NCBI GenBank assembly: GCA_030272155.1
Contig: CP126194.1
Coordinates: 248,001 to 312,000, forward strand
Source of the DNA: Tetradesmus obliquus
Lineage: Eukaryota > Chlorophyta > Chlorophyceae > Sphaeropleales > Scenedesmaceae
Length of the DNA: 64,000 bases
Reading direction: 5' to 3'
Made by a program: the position numbers and the translations under genes. Under the pieces are notes generated by a model. The model saw only the letters and a list, made by a program, of their open reading frames with translations, was not told the DNA's origin and did no database searches. Shown here piece after piece: positions 48,668-61,290 of this stretch; the stretch's first letter is position 1, and each line of letters starts with the position of its first letter.

Positions 48668-49237
48668 ATGGCTGCCGCCTGCTGGCTGTGGCGCTGCTGC
48701 TGCTGCTGTTGGTGCCTGCAGCACTGCCAGTGGGCAGTCCAGTGCCGCCTCCACTGCTCAGTAATACTGTGCCCGGCAGAGGGTTATGTGCTGCAGCAGC
48801 AGGGACGTCTGCAAAAGGCAACCAGCAGTAAATTACTTGCAATACTTGCGACCATTATCTCGCATTTTATACACAGGAGGTGCATGCACATTGGGGATGC
48901 ATTTGCTCAATACCCACAGCGACAGCAGCAGCAACCCACCTGCTAGTGGCAACAGCCGCACAGCTCCTGGTGCACTGTCAACTACTTCAATTATAACCAC
49001 TTATTGCTGGTTACTGTTCGTTGCCACGAACAGGCAGCCCTGGCTCTCGATCAGGTGGTTGCGAAGTACAGATGCCCCAGTGTGCAGGAAATCCACGGCA
49101 TCACTGGCACCCTGATACACCTGCCCTGGCAATTACAGGCACGTTCGACTTTTTAACAAGTCGCAGGCGAGTCTTCAGCTTGCGAACTGCGCATCTTGGA
49201 GCTTTCTGCTCAGCGACAGGCTGCTGCTGCTGGGCAT
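48597..49237 (-). pseudogene. Degenerate partial copy of the 43.3-47.2 kb gene
   Basis: It is similar at the DNA level to 46484-47179, in the same orientation and order: exon 2 equivalent, intron, exon 1 equivalent. The exon 1 copy starts with ATG at 49237 but has an in-frame TGA at 49177-49175 and a TAA further on, so the frame is broken. Several indels occur in the exon 2 part. Confidence 0.8.
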
Positions 49238-50109
49238 GGCTCCTCTTGGGGTTCCAGAAATCCACGACAACCAATACGCAATACAAGTCCAAATGTCGAC
49301 AAACACAAGCAGTCTGCAGCAGCATCTTGCCCCGATGTTGAGGGTGGTTGAGGCAGACTCTGCCTGGGTCCAAGCTTTCAAGCCCCATAGGCTGACGGAT
49401 TGTGCCAGCAACGTGCATGGCACAATGGGAGCGCATTGAACACATATTGATCGTACTCCAAAAATTATGCCTTCCAATGTCAATAAACAAGCCAGGCGCA
49501 CTCTCATTTGCCTTTTGAGGACGCTCATCCATGATTCATCCATGCTTTAGATGCAGTGCATGGACGTAGTCTGGTGGGGTTTTTAGCATTCGACCCATTT
49601 ATATTCTATTAAATTTAGATTTGACATGCAAATACACCCGCCCCAGGGCAACCACAGCAAAGAGGGAAGTGCCACTGCCAGCTATGTCTTGCGTTGTAGT
49701 GCCTGTTGCTGTGCATGTGGTGGGACAAGGCGGCTGCTTCGTGTAAATTGCATGCTAGATCTTGATTGTTGGTACTGGTATCTTCTGAAGTGCATGTGGC
49801 TTGAGCTGGATAGGCAGTGCGAGGCAGCAATTAGACCGGTTGAGACTGTGACATGTCCTGGAGTCACTCACTGACTGTCAGGTGCGACCACGGCCACCTC
49901 TTGCATCGGGTGGCGTCACGGCTTCGGAAGCCGCGTGTGTGACTGCTTCGAGCTGCAGCGGTGGGTTGTGTGCCGAGTGCCAGAAACTCGCAGCACTTGC
50001 ACTGCCATTGCTGCTGCATTCGGAGCTGCACACCCGCCACATACCATTGAACAATAGTCGTTAATACCTTGAAGGCTGCTGGGTTATTGGCTGAGGACAC
50101 ATCGCCATC
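49238..50109. other. Intergenic region
   Basis: A patch near 49440-49620 is AT-richer. No gene is recognised. It contains the upstream region of the NXD1-like gene. Confidence 0.5.
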
Positions 50110-51778
50110 ATGGTGTATGCTGAGGCACCCTGGACCTTCAAGGGCAGGTGTGCCCTGATCGCAGCAGTCTTCGTGCCTGTGCCCGATCTCTTAAACGTCT
50201 GGCTCAACTTCTTACCCTTCTCGTGCACTGCAGGGCGCTGTATCAGCTGCAGCTGGTCAAGGCAGATGAGGTGCGTGCATGTGTGGGTTGCAGCATCAGC
50301 AGCATGCCCAGCCACTGTGCATCTGATGCCACTTACCACCACTGTGAAGTTACATGCTTGACATGTGCTCTCTTGCAAAACTCAACGTGCTGGTGTGCTG
50401 CCACGCATGGTGTGCTGGCGCTGCAGGCGCGCAAGCACATCCCTGCAGAGCTGAAGCTGGTGGAGTTCTGCGGGTGCGGAGCAGCACTGCTGCCCCCGCA
50501 ATGAGCACATGACAATGACAGCAATATGGACAGACGCAACAGCAGTAGTAGTATGTTTGGGTTGTTGGCGCAGCTCATACAGGGCACTGGTGCACCAGCA
50601 GTGCAATTGGCGGTGGCAAGGCTGCGCAGTAGGCTGTTGTTTTGAGGCTCTGTACAGCTGTGCTCAGGGCACATGCTTTGCTCAGGTTCCCCGCATGCTG
50701 CCAATGCCTCAAGCAAAGTGCAACTACTGTGTTCAGTAACTCACCAGACTTGGTGCTGCCTGCATGCACTGCGCTGTGCTCCTGCTGCTGCAGATACACG
50801 CTGGGTGGCGTGTACCTGGCTCGATATGACGACAGCCCAGCAGGCGCCTTTGAAGAGGTGGGCGCTGCTCACCTCAGCAGCAGCAGCAGCAGCTGCAGGA
50901 TGTTGGGCTCAGCTCACACACTTTGCAATGCAGCGGCTGCAGCCAGTATGCGTGAGACAGCTGAGCATGCTGCGCCGCAAACGCGCCACCTTGGAAGTGA
51001 GCCGCGAAGTGCAGCCACGTGTTCACGTGTATCAGCGGACACACCCCTGCCAGGTCACTGCAGCAATGCCACAGCGCAGCAGCCAGTAGCCCTGCTTTCT
51101 CTGCTCACCGCTGCACCCCTGCTGTCTTTCCACCCTGCTGCCCCACCTCTGCCTCTCCCTCACAGGCTGTGATCATGGCTGGCTTGGTGTGGAACGCGCC
51201 CACCAGCTGCGCATGGGCAGCACGCGTGTTTGTTAATAACAAGGAGGCCCGCGACCACGGCATCAAGTCAGTAGGCCTGCCCTCTCGCCTGGCCAGCTTC
51301 CAGGCCCTCAGCCAGGCAGCAGGCAGCAGCAAGGCCTGGTGGGGCAGCAGCGCCGCACCCGCAGCAGCAGGCAGCAGCAGCAGCAACAGTGGTGCAGAGG
51401 TGGTGGCGCTGCACAACGTGGACCGCGGCAGGCGCGCGCTGCCTGGGCGGCCTGTGGCTGTGCTGCAGCTGCCTGCAGTTGCTCGCACTGGCTTCCTGGG
51501 CCCACGGCTGCGGCTGAGCCTGCCCAGCTTCAGGTGGGTGGCTGGCTGGGTGTGTCTTGCACTCCCTCTGTACGCAGCTGCACCTGGTACCGCAGCAGCA
51601 TGTGTTGTGTGTTGCAGCAGCAGACTTGTGTGTGTTGGGCTGCTGGGGGGCAAGTGCTGCAGGCGCAGCCACGTCTTGGGTGCACAGCGCGTCCATAGCG
51701 CCACGCCTGTGCTCTTAGTGTCGCGCTAACTGCTTCCTAGTGCTGAGTTGCTGTTACCTGCATAGTAACTTTTGTCTG

Positions 51779-51820
<42 letters not shown>

Positions 51821-51969
51821 AGTGGCGGCACGCTGGAGCACCCCGGGCTGCTGCAGTACAGCTGCGACCTGCGCACCAGCGTCATGCCCGTGGCACCCAT
51901 GACCATACAGCTGCCCAGCTCACAGGACTGGCAGCAGCAGCAACAACAGCAAACAAAGCAGCAGAGAAC

Positions 51970-52005
<36 letters not shown>

Positions 52006-52426
52006 CCCTGAGGTGCTGGACCTGCTGCTGGGGGGCAAGCCGCTGGTGTGCCTGGCCTTCTCAGACATGGAGGTGGGCTGCTGCTGGGCAGGGCATGCAG
52101 TATATACGGCATCAGATCACAGTGTGCATCAGCGTGCCGTGCTGCTCTGGCATAGCTGTAGCGTATATGCGCTGTGTGTTGTACCTCAGCATGCTCTGCA
52201 CGTGCATGTTCGCGCTGCGTGCAACGTGCTTGTGCCCCATTATGGCGATGCGGTGTGTGTTGCTGCGTATGCTAAGCCTCATACCTGTGCTGCCATGCTG
52301 CTGCCGCCGCTGCCGCAGATGCGTGTGGAGGAGCCTCAGCGGCTAGCTCTTCCAGCAGCAGCAGCACCCAGCAGGCAGCACGCAGCAGTGCCGGCACTGG
52401 CAGCCATGCTGCCCTGGAGCAAGTGA
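50110..52426 (+). CDS. NXD1: NXD1-like protein (neoxanthin-deficient 1)
   Basis: There are seven exons: 50110-50147, 50234-50270, 50427-50473, 50794-50857, 51166-51533, 51823-52072 and 52319-52426, all frame-consistent, giving 303 residues. Plant NXD1 is needed for neoxanthin accumulation, though its exact reaction is not settled; it is expected to serve the xanthophyll/ABA branch linked to plastids. Recognisable blocks are APWTFKGRALYQL, the HIPAELKLVE block, YTLGGVYLARYDDSPAGAFE, WNAPTSCAWAARVFVN, GLPSRLASF, LLQYSCDLR and a final MRVEEP. The acetoacetate decarboxylase-like fold has been suggested for the family. An extra Gln-rich insert (about residues 228-251) precedes the conserved C-terminus. 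I see no long plastid transit peptide. Confidence 0.92.
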
Positions 52427-54328
52427 GGGCCAGTGGTCCAGGTGCTGTCAGCCGCAGCGATGCGGCCACTAGGAGCTGTGCAGAGAGCGTGACTCGAGTG
52501 AGGGGCGTGGCGGTAGTGGTGTGTTCTGTTGTGAGAGGGCTGTGGGTGAGAGGGCTGTGGGTGAGAGGGCTGTGGTGAGAGGGCTAATGTCAGGGAGTGT
52601 GGCGTGCCGCTGGGTGTGGGCCAGGCAGTGACTGTCTGCTGGTGGTGCAGGGGCTTGTGCTGCCAGCAGCGTTACTGAGCAGCTGCTCACAGTTGACTGT
52701 GTTCGATGCACATTTGAAGAAGTACGCAGCGCACACTGCATCTGCTGTTGCCGTGGTGTCAACATGCATCTGGGCCGTGTGCTGCCTCAGCGGCTGTGGC
52801 CAACAAGTGCAAATGTCCTGATCGTGTTGTGGACATGTGTGCATGGCTGTGCTGCTGATTCACAGTGGTGTGCTTGGTGTTGGCAATAGCTGCACTGCAG
52901 GGCCCCTCTGCTGGGTTTTGTGTTGCAGGGCGGCACTGCATCCTGCAGGAGTTGTTGGCGTCTGTCAGGGTGGCAAGCTTGCAAGGTAAATGTTTTGATA
53001 GCTTTTGACCACGCAGACGTGGTTGAGCTGATCGCAGTGAGCAGTGCAAGGCCGGCGCCACTATTTAGCATTCCTTGGAGCGTTGTTTCAGCTTCGCCCT
53101 TAGCATGCCTACTAGTTACGGGTAGCTGGGGCAAGCCGCCTTGGCGCCTTGGCGCCGCATGATGTCACGGTGACGTGGCTGCGGGATATTTTATCATGTG
53201 TAACCTGCGTATGTGTGGGCGTGTTGGGGACCGTCAGTCATGGCGTGACGGCGCTTGGAGTGAGCACGTTGCGCGGTCACTGCAACTGTTCTGGCGTGTG
53301 CACAGTGTTATGCTGCACAGTGTTATGATGCCCACGCGGTAGTGGTGGCAGCGCCACCAGATATGCGAGCCGTCGTATGTGTGTGAACAAGAAAGGTTGT
53401 TCAAGAAACTCAATGGCCGTGATGGCTGGGCAGTAGGCCTCCTTCTGTTGACCGAACATCATGAGCCACTTCTAGCGGTGGGCGTTGGTGTTCCATGGTC
53501 ACATCCTCAACTGCGTTTGTTATGACGAACTCTCAGAGTCAAAACATGATCTGCTGTTGTTTAAAGGTGCCGGACAGACAGCATTCAAACGCAAAACCCT
53601 CGCCTGGTTTGAATCGAATGTGAGGTTGGTTTGAATAGGGTGACTGGTTCCTTATTACCGTTGGAACCATGCCCGCTGCTTTCACAACGCTGGATTGTTA
53701 TTACTATGTTCAACTGCTGATAATCCATGCGACGTTCGCTCGGAGCCCAAGTGCCCTGCCATCAGAGAGAGGTTGCTTGTTGACAACACCGGCAGTATTG
53801 CATACGCACGTCAACCAAAGCAGACAGAGCTCTTAACAGCATCACAACCGATATAATGGCAACATATCACTGATCAAGCGGTCATAGCGGCGCTCGTTGG
53901 ACTCGTACAACAATCAGAGTGGCATCTGTCAGCAGACTACAAACGGGCTGAGGAAATGCAACCGAAGCCATGTACCACGTGACATACGAGGTTAGTCACA
54001 GTGTGCATGCCTTTGGCCCGCGCATGGGCCAGCTGAGCAACTGAACCTCGTGGATGCTGCAGCTTCCTGCCACTTGCTGCACAGCAGCACGCTGAATGTC
54101 TGCATACACAACACCGCAAGTAGGGCGCCTTAAACCACAATCTTTGCGGGGTGACACGGGATTACATCATGTAGCAGAACCCCCTACCCATTGGCGATGT
54201 GTTGGCTGCCTTCGGCAGGTCACCACAACCTCCCTCAGAAAGGGGCGTGCTTCAGCTCCCCTTGCTCGTAACCCCCAAACCCCCCCCCCACACACACATG
54301 TAGCTAACAGTTTCCTTGCCCCCTTTCA
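52427..54328. other. Intergenic region with a short GTGAGAGGG repeat
   Basis: A 17-18 bp motif GTGAGAGGGCTGTGG is repeated about four times at 52528-52586. Beyond that I see no gene. The stretch 53500-54100 is AT-richer and carries no long frame. Confidence 0.55.
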
Positions 54329-55790
54329 ATGGCGTTGCTGCTGCAGCCGGCAAATGCCCATCTGCTGCGGCTGCAGCGCAAGGCGGAGCGGGCAGAGGCG
54401 CAGCGTGAGGCTCGCAGTGCAGCAGCAGCAGCAGCCAAAGACCGGCTGCAGACCATCAAGGCCAACAGCAGCAAGCGCGTCTGCGGCAGTGGGAAGTATG
54501 GCGAGTTTGTGCTGCCGCCGGGCGTGCTGCAGAGGGTGATGAGCTGCCTGGCAGGCATTGAGGCTGATGGCGTGCGGGGGCTCTCAATGGCAGCAAATGA
54601 CCTGGCCAATGCGGCACTGGTGAGTAGTGCAGTACGGCATGCCGACACAATCAGGAAAGTAAGCCACTGCATTGTTGAGCTGAATTCATCTCGCAGGATA
54701 TCAGCGCAGCAACGCATGCTCTGCATTCAACACGTGGATGTTTAATACCACCTGCAGAGAGCAGAGACACTCCGTGGCGTACTGTGGCTTGCCCCTCTCA
54801 GCACCAGCAGATCCTGCGTCATGTTCAGCTTTGCAGGTGCAGCAATTGCTCATGCAGCAAGTCACAATGTACTTCCCGCCTGTTGACTGCCGCACCTCAA
54901 ACAGCACAGCCTGCACTGATTGGAATAGCAAGTGCATCGTCTGCACACCATATGCAAATATCAACTGCTTCCCAGACCCACACTGGTTGCACCACTGCAC
55001 ATCTCCCGGTCTGGTGTTTGGTGTGCAGGTGAGCTGGGACTTCTACAGCGCTTCAAAGCACGGCTTTGCAACCCTGGAGGAGCAGGCAGCAGACCTCCAG
55101 CTTCTGCGCAGAGCGGCAATCGAGTTTTGGAACAAGCCTGCAGGCGTGCGGTGCTCAGAGAAGACGCTGGCACAGCTGCAGCGCCTGCCAGAAGCTGATG
55201 GCTGGAGCTGGCAGCAGTGGAGCGCTTTCCTCCAAGACCCGCTGCGATACAAGCTACCTGAGCTGAAGCAGGCAGCACGGCAGCTGCGAGTGCCAGGCAG
55301 CAACAGCAGCAAGGCAGAGCTGGTGGTGAATCTCCTGGGGGCGTTTGGCCTGCAGCAGCCCAGCAGCGTGGCACCGCAGCTACTGCGGGCGGTGCTGCTG
55401 GAGCGCTGCTGCTCATACCCCTGGGCTGGCTGTGAGCTGGTCAGCAGTGTGTGGGACGCGCTGAAGGCGATGGGTCGCGATGAGGTGAACCGCAGGTGGC
55501 CTGGCCCCAGCAGGAAGCAGTCTGGCCTGGCTAGGTGGCTGTTCTCCTGCAGCATGACCATGGTGACTGTGACCTCGGCAGCAGCGCGGCGCAGGCTGCT
55601 GCAGCAGTTCACGGGTGCCTGCAGCAGGCAGCAGCTGCTGCAGCTGCAGGTGACGGCGCAGCAGTGGCAGGAGCAGCTCAGCAGGATGGGGGAGGGGGCG
55701 CGGCGCGAGGCGCTGCTTGAGCAGCAGCAGGAGGCGCGCGATATGCTGTGCTGTCTGGCTGCCAAAGAGGGCAATGCGCGAGCTCATTGA
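54329..55790 (+). CDS. SAP-domain protein
   Basis: There are two exons, 54329-54619 and 55029-55790, joined in phase 0 (CTG then GTGAGT; GTGTGCAG acceptor), giving 350 residues. The N-terminus is a basic, Ala-rich helix likely to be a coiled coil. The middle has a short conserved block (LSMAANDLANAAL joined to VSWDFYSASKHG). A SAP-type helix-linker-helix motif occurs at about residues 170-205 (YKLPELKQAARQLRVPG then SKAELVVNLL), which in other proteins binds DNA or RNA. The C-terminus is Gln/Arg-rich. The precise function is unknown; chromatin or RNA binding is an inference. Confidence 0.75.
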
Positions 55791-57251
55791 GCAGATGACT
55801 ATTCAGAATTCATGACTACAGTCCCTGATGATGTTGGCAGCAAGGCAGCGCTGTGTCTTGACAGCAGCAGAATCGGTGCGGTGTTGAGCATAACACTGGC
55901 TTCAGCTGCATATGGCTGCTGCAGCAGCTGCTGCATTCCCGCTTGCTTGCTGGGGCCCTGCAGTGCAGTGTCTGTGCTTGCTGCAACTCACGCAAGCCTC
56001 CCTGCAGCACAGCAGTCAGGTGTTCTGGGTGCTTGTGCTGGCAAGCGCTGCTGGCACGGCACAATGCTGTTGCTGTTTTGGAGCTGCTGCTGTCTGCATC
56101 GCCAGCTGAGCGGTGAAGCAGCAAAGCATGGTGGGGTAGTGTGCACAGGGTGCAGTTCTGACGCGAGAGGTCAGACGAGGTGCACAGCAAGGGTGCAGGG
56201 CAGCGGCGCAGACAAGCAGCAGCAGTAGGCACCGATTTTGTTCACAGTTGTATGTAGGTTAACCCCTGCGGTGTTTTGGTATGAAACGGCGTGGGCCCGT
56301 TTGGAGTCCATGCTGCCATGAAATCGATGTCGCAGTGCTGGCACTACGGTGTCCTTGTGTTGAGTTGAATCACACTGTGGTACACTGTACCTAAACTTAG
56401 TGCACATGCAAGTCGGTTTTGTGGCGCGAATGCGACTTGCTAACAGCAGCTTATCTTGTGGGGTGCCCTCTCCAAGCGCTGGCAAGGCACTGCCCGGTAC
56501 TCAGTCAGCCAGCAAGTTACACTCCCGCACAGTGATGGTTCGACACTGGCCGGCATTGTGTGTTACGCCATGCACATGCCATGGTGCGATGCGCTCTGCA
56601 ACAGGGCCCGGCAATGGCACTGCATTGCTTGTTGAATGTGACAAGGTGTTTGCTGCACTGTTCTGGGCAGCTGCAAATCGGTGCAGTAAATGCATCGCCG
56701 TCACGGCAAGCTTTCCTTAAGGCAATCTTGCGCTGGGCCTGCAGGCTTACGCCAAAGATTGAGCCTGACAGCCGCCCTTGTCAGACCAATAAGGATGGCA
56801 GGCTGTTGTTTAATACAGGGGCAAAGCACGATGCCACACAGGGGCAAAGCATGATAGGTGCCAGTGGCACCTCCAGGCTGGCGCGGGCTGCTGCCCCGCC
56901 TCACATTTTCGCATTTTCACATTTTGGACATTGGTTACACACGGGTAGCCTCGCCCGTCCGGGGAGCCTCAATGATGCAAGTGCAAGCTATTGCAGCTTG
57001 TACACCAGCAGCACATGCGGTGCTGCGCCGCATGGGCAGCTGCGACCTGGCTGCCACCCTGCCAGGAGGGGCCGGTCGCCATTGCAGCCGTTGCTGCGGT
57101 GAGCAGCGTACGAATAGTATGTGCAAACAACTTGCAAACAACTTGTAGTTGTACAGACTCAAGCTCGCGTCACAATATGAAACAAGCAGGTGTGAAGTTC
57201 ACGGTAACGTTAGCGGTGCTCTGCAGAAGCGTGTGACGCGCCTCAGCCAGC
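55791..57251. other. Convergent intergenic region
   Basis: It lies between the SAP gene and the MYND gene, which converge. Open frames here are short and motif-free. Nothing else is recognised. Confidence 0.5.
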
Positions 57252-60200
57252 CTACGACTCCTGCTTGGCTGCTGCCGCTGCCTTGTTGGCGGCTGCGATG
57301 CGCTTGCACACGGGCTTGTGGCTGTCCAAGTGCTCCTTCATGCACTCGCTGCTGCACAGCCGCGCCGCCCTGCAGCCGGAGCACACGCTGCTCTTGCCTG
57401 TCACCAGCTCCAGCTCACCGGTGCCATCCATGCTGCCACAGCCTGTGCAGCAGAGCAGCAGCGACAGCAGCAATGAGCGGCGACATCATCAGCAGAGATG
57501 CAAACATGAGTCACAACTGCTGGGATGATGGCAGCAGAGCAGCCGGGGGTGTCGTGCAGCATAAGGTCGTGCACGGCACCAGCAGCAAGTATCAAATCAC
57601 CGCAGCTGAATGGGATGGTTGTGCTCACTGCAAAAAGCGCACCGCCAGCCGGGATAGCACATGCGAACCACCGCCAGCCGCCGCATCGGTGCAAAGACAT
57701 TGGTTCAGCAATATATTCAATGCAACGACATCAATTCAGCTGCGTCTTGATAGACCCCAGAAAACAGTTGAGCTTGACCCTACACACCTGGGTTGTTGCA
57801 GGCGTATTCATGCGGCACTTGCGCCATGACACAAGCTGCAATGCGCTGCATCCCCTCGGCCAGTTCTGCAGCTTCGGCAGGCGCCCTGCCGGGTTCAGAC
57901 CACACAACCGACTGCAGGTGGCTGTTCAGCTGCTGCTGCTCTGCAAGTAACTGGAGCGGTACTGCCAGCGCCTGCCGGTGCTGCTGCAGGCTCTCCACCA
58001 GCCAAGCAACAGCCGGCAGCAGCTGCAGCAGCGGCACATAAGGTTTACTGGCGACCTCTTTCTCCTGCGCATCTGTGCTGCTGCAGACCAGCGCTGCAAC
58101 GCCTGAAATGTCAGCTGTCAGGCGCAACTGAATCTCAACTGCAATCTTCACGGCCCGCGCTGCTAGCGCCATCCAGGGCGACACGAGCTGTGCTGGCAAC
58201 CCCGCGCCCCTACTGCTGCTGCTGCTGCCGCCGCCGCTGCTGCTGCCGCTGCTGCTAATGGGCCCTGCTGCACTGCAGAGGTGGACCACCAGCTCCGCAA
58301 TGTCAACTGCCGCAAGCATCACCCGAATATCTCCTGCTGCACTGCTGCTGTTGAACAGCAGGCCCTTCAGTGTGCTCAGCAGCAGCGAGTACAGGCGCTT
58401 CGGCAGCAGCTGCTGCTGCTGCTCATCCTGCCCACCTGCTGAAGCCCCACACTGGTGCTGCTGCGTGGCAGTGCGAAACAAGTCCACCAGAGGCCCGCCA
58501 GATTGCTCCGCTGCTCCTGCTGCTGCTCCTGCTGCTGCTCCGGCTGAGCACCAGCAGCGCACCGCAACGCGGCGATGGCGCTGCTGCCAAACACCTCCAG
58601 CGTGCCTTGCAGCGTGCCCTGCTTGTGCTGTGCCCCTGGCACGCATGCAGCCCTGTAGCCAGCTTCCAGCGCCTTGAGGGCACGGCAGCAGGCTGCAGGC
58701 TGCTGGCTTGCAGTGATGGCTGCTGCCAGGATGGAGGGTTCGACTGCAGCAGCAGCGCGGCGGCAGCAGCAGCAGCAGTGTTGATGCCACAACGAGCAGC
58801 CTATGCGATGCATTGCAGCACCAGCAGGAGCTGATGCTGGTCGAGTGTGTAAACCAATTGCTTACTACAATAAACACCGACTGCAACATTCAAGCCAATC
58901 AAGCCTGCAGATGGTGCGGCAACAGCTTCCCAGGCAGCCCAAGTCACAAATTGTGCAGCAGCACGCAACTGTCACGGCGCTTGCCAATCCTTGATTTGTA
59001 CAGCAGATTTTGAAAAGGCATGTATAGGGTTAAGAGCATGCCTTGCAGCATCTTGCAAATGACAACATCTGGTCACAACTGCAGAATATGTTGCAGGTTT
59101 TAATAAAGTTCAACCGCCAACACATATGTCAGAAGCACTTTGTGTGTGCAGAATCCTCCGTCAGCTTTACCTGAGCACGCCAGGCTGATCAGTGCGCCCC
59201 CAAAGCACCGCATGCTCACAGTGCGGTAGCGGCCCTTCATCGCACCATCCTCGTCCGCCCTGCGCAGCAACTCGCCCAGCTTCCCCCGCTTGTGTGCTGC
59301 AATGACAACTGGACCCACCTGCTGCAGCATCAGCTGCAGCAGCTGCCGCACCCCTGCTGAACCCCCAAGCTGCTGCTGCAGCTGTGCAGCAGCAACAGCT
59401 GCAGCTGATGATGCTGATCCAGGCTGCCCTCCAGGCTGCCATGCAATGCTGGCAACCACCATATACAAGAGCAAGCTGCAGTCGCTGATGACATCAAGAG
59501 GCCCATCCAGCAGGCAGGCTTCCAGTGTGGTCAGCAGCAGCAGGCGCAGCACATCTGCTGGCACCACCGGCACACCAGCTGTCATGCTGCTGCAGCTGCT
59601 GCTGCAGCACCGCGTCGCTGCGGAGCCGACTACCCAGCTGCATGCCCAGCTGCCTGCCCAGCTGAAGGCACCGAGCAACGCACTGAGGAGCCACCAGCGA
59701 GTGGTCTACTGCTGGGCCCGCTGCGACTGCTTTTTCGTGACCACTGCAATCATGCTTCTGCAGGCGCCGTGGATGGCGGCAATCACTATGTTGGGATCTT
59801 TGAAGTAGTCTTCGCTGCTGCGACTGGCGTCTGCAGGGGGCAGGCCCAATGCAGCAAACACCTGCCGGTGGTAGGGCTCTGGGAGCTCCGCTGCTGCTGT
59901 TGTGGCGCAAGCGGTACCGCTGCTGCTGCTGCTGCTGCTTGTGGTGCTGCTGCTTGAGGTGCTGCTGCCAGCAGCAACTGTGTTGTGCAGCTTGCGTCGC
60001 TGGAGCTCATACTGCTGCTCAGTTGCAGCAGCTAGCAGCACAAGCAGCAGCCGCAACAGGTGGTCTGAGGTGAGGGCCTGCAGGGCGCGAGCGCTTCTTC
60101 TTTGGTCAGTGCCATTCCCTACTACTATCCACTGGGCGACTTGCGTGCTGGTCTTGAACACTCGCGACATGGCTGGCTGTGCTGAGCTCAGCAGAGGGTG

Positions 60201-60645
60201 CGAACCACTGGCGCTGCTGCTGTTGCTGCTGCTGCTGCTGCCGCAGTTGCTGCTGATGGTTGCGGTGACGGCTGAGCAGGCCAGCAGCAGCTGCATTGCC
60301 ATGTCAGCAAGCGGCACAGCTACTGGCACGAATGCGGCTGAGAAGCGAGCAGCGGCTGGGGACGCATGCGCTGCCAACGCCCACACCCACAGCAACTGGT
60401 CTGCAAGGATGAGGTGCTGCTTGAGCAGCCGCACAACAGCATTGCGCTGGCTACGCTGCTGGCCTGGCTCCTGCTGCTTGTACTGCTCCCTCAGCTGCTG
60501 CAGAATGGTAGCCTCCGTCTCGCACGCAGCGGCTATGGCAGGGAACAGCCCTGCACGCAGCAGCAGCACCAAACACAGCAGAAGCTGAAGTTGCCATTGC
60601 TCATGTCTATGGCAGCGGCTGTTGCAGATTCCTGTTGCATTGGCA

Positions 60646-60681
<36 letters not shown>

Positions 60682-61290
60682 TGCAGCAGGAAGCAGGTGG
60701 ACCAAGGTTTATTTTAGGCCTTGTGCATCAGCTGCTTCCGATGCTGGCCCAGTGCACAATGATGGCTGTTGAACAAAGGCTTGAGAATGAGAACAAACTG
60801 CTCGCTCGCTGTGCTACTGCAAGCACGCACCTGGCTTAGCTGCCTGCAGAGCTGCCTTCTGTCGTTCTTGCTGGTCTCTGCTGCTGCTGCTGCCGCTGCC
60901 GCCGCTGCTGCTGCTGCTGGCCTCAGCCCAGATCTCTGTACATGCTGTTATGCACAAGTGAAAGCTGGAGCACAGATCTTGAAATGCTAGCAGGCGATTC
61001 TGCGGGAGGCAGACGTCTGCAGTGGCCTCTGCAAAGCCGTTGACGAGGGTGGTGAGTGCTGCTGACAGCAGCTGTACCACCTGCTGGTTGCTGATCAGCG
61101 AGGCTACACCCGCTTCATCGCATAGCTCAGAGGCATCGTCACGCTTGAGCCGTTGATTGAGCCAAATGATCACTGTGCTGCTCAGCTCAGGCTGACTGTC
61201 GAACAGCTCCAGGGATGCTTTGCTCAGGCGCCTGAGAGTGGCCAGGGCCTCCTGCTCACGGTTCACTCCCGCATAAAGATATGGATCCAT
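57252..61290 (-). CDS. MYND zinc-finger protein (frame disrupted or partly unresolved)
   Basis: The start ATG is at 61290. Clear parts are exon 1 (61290-60831), exon 2 from 60550 to about 59740, an exon from about 59590 to 59171, a long exon from about 58800 to 57788, and the last exon 57442-57252. The last exon, joined in phase to CNNPG, gives CGSMDG and a MYND finger (CSGC, C, C, EHLDSH, C). The family is expanded in green algae; MYND fingers usually mediate protein contacts. The body is helical, Ala/Leu-rich with Ser and Gln runs. Within the long exon the coding frame changes near 58508-58541, in a GGAG/CAG repeat without splice signals, suggesting a frameshift. The exon 2 to exon 3 join is also unresolved. 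Confidence 0.7.
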
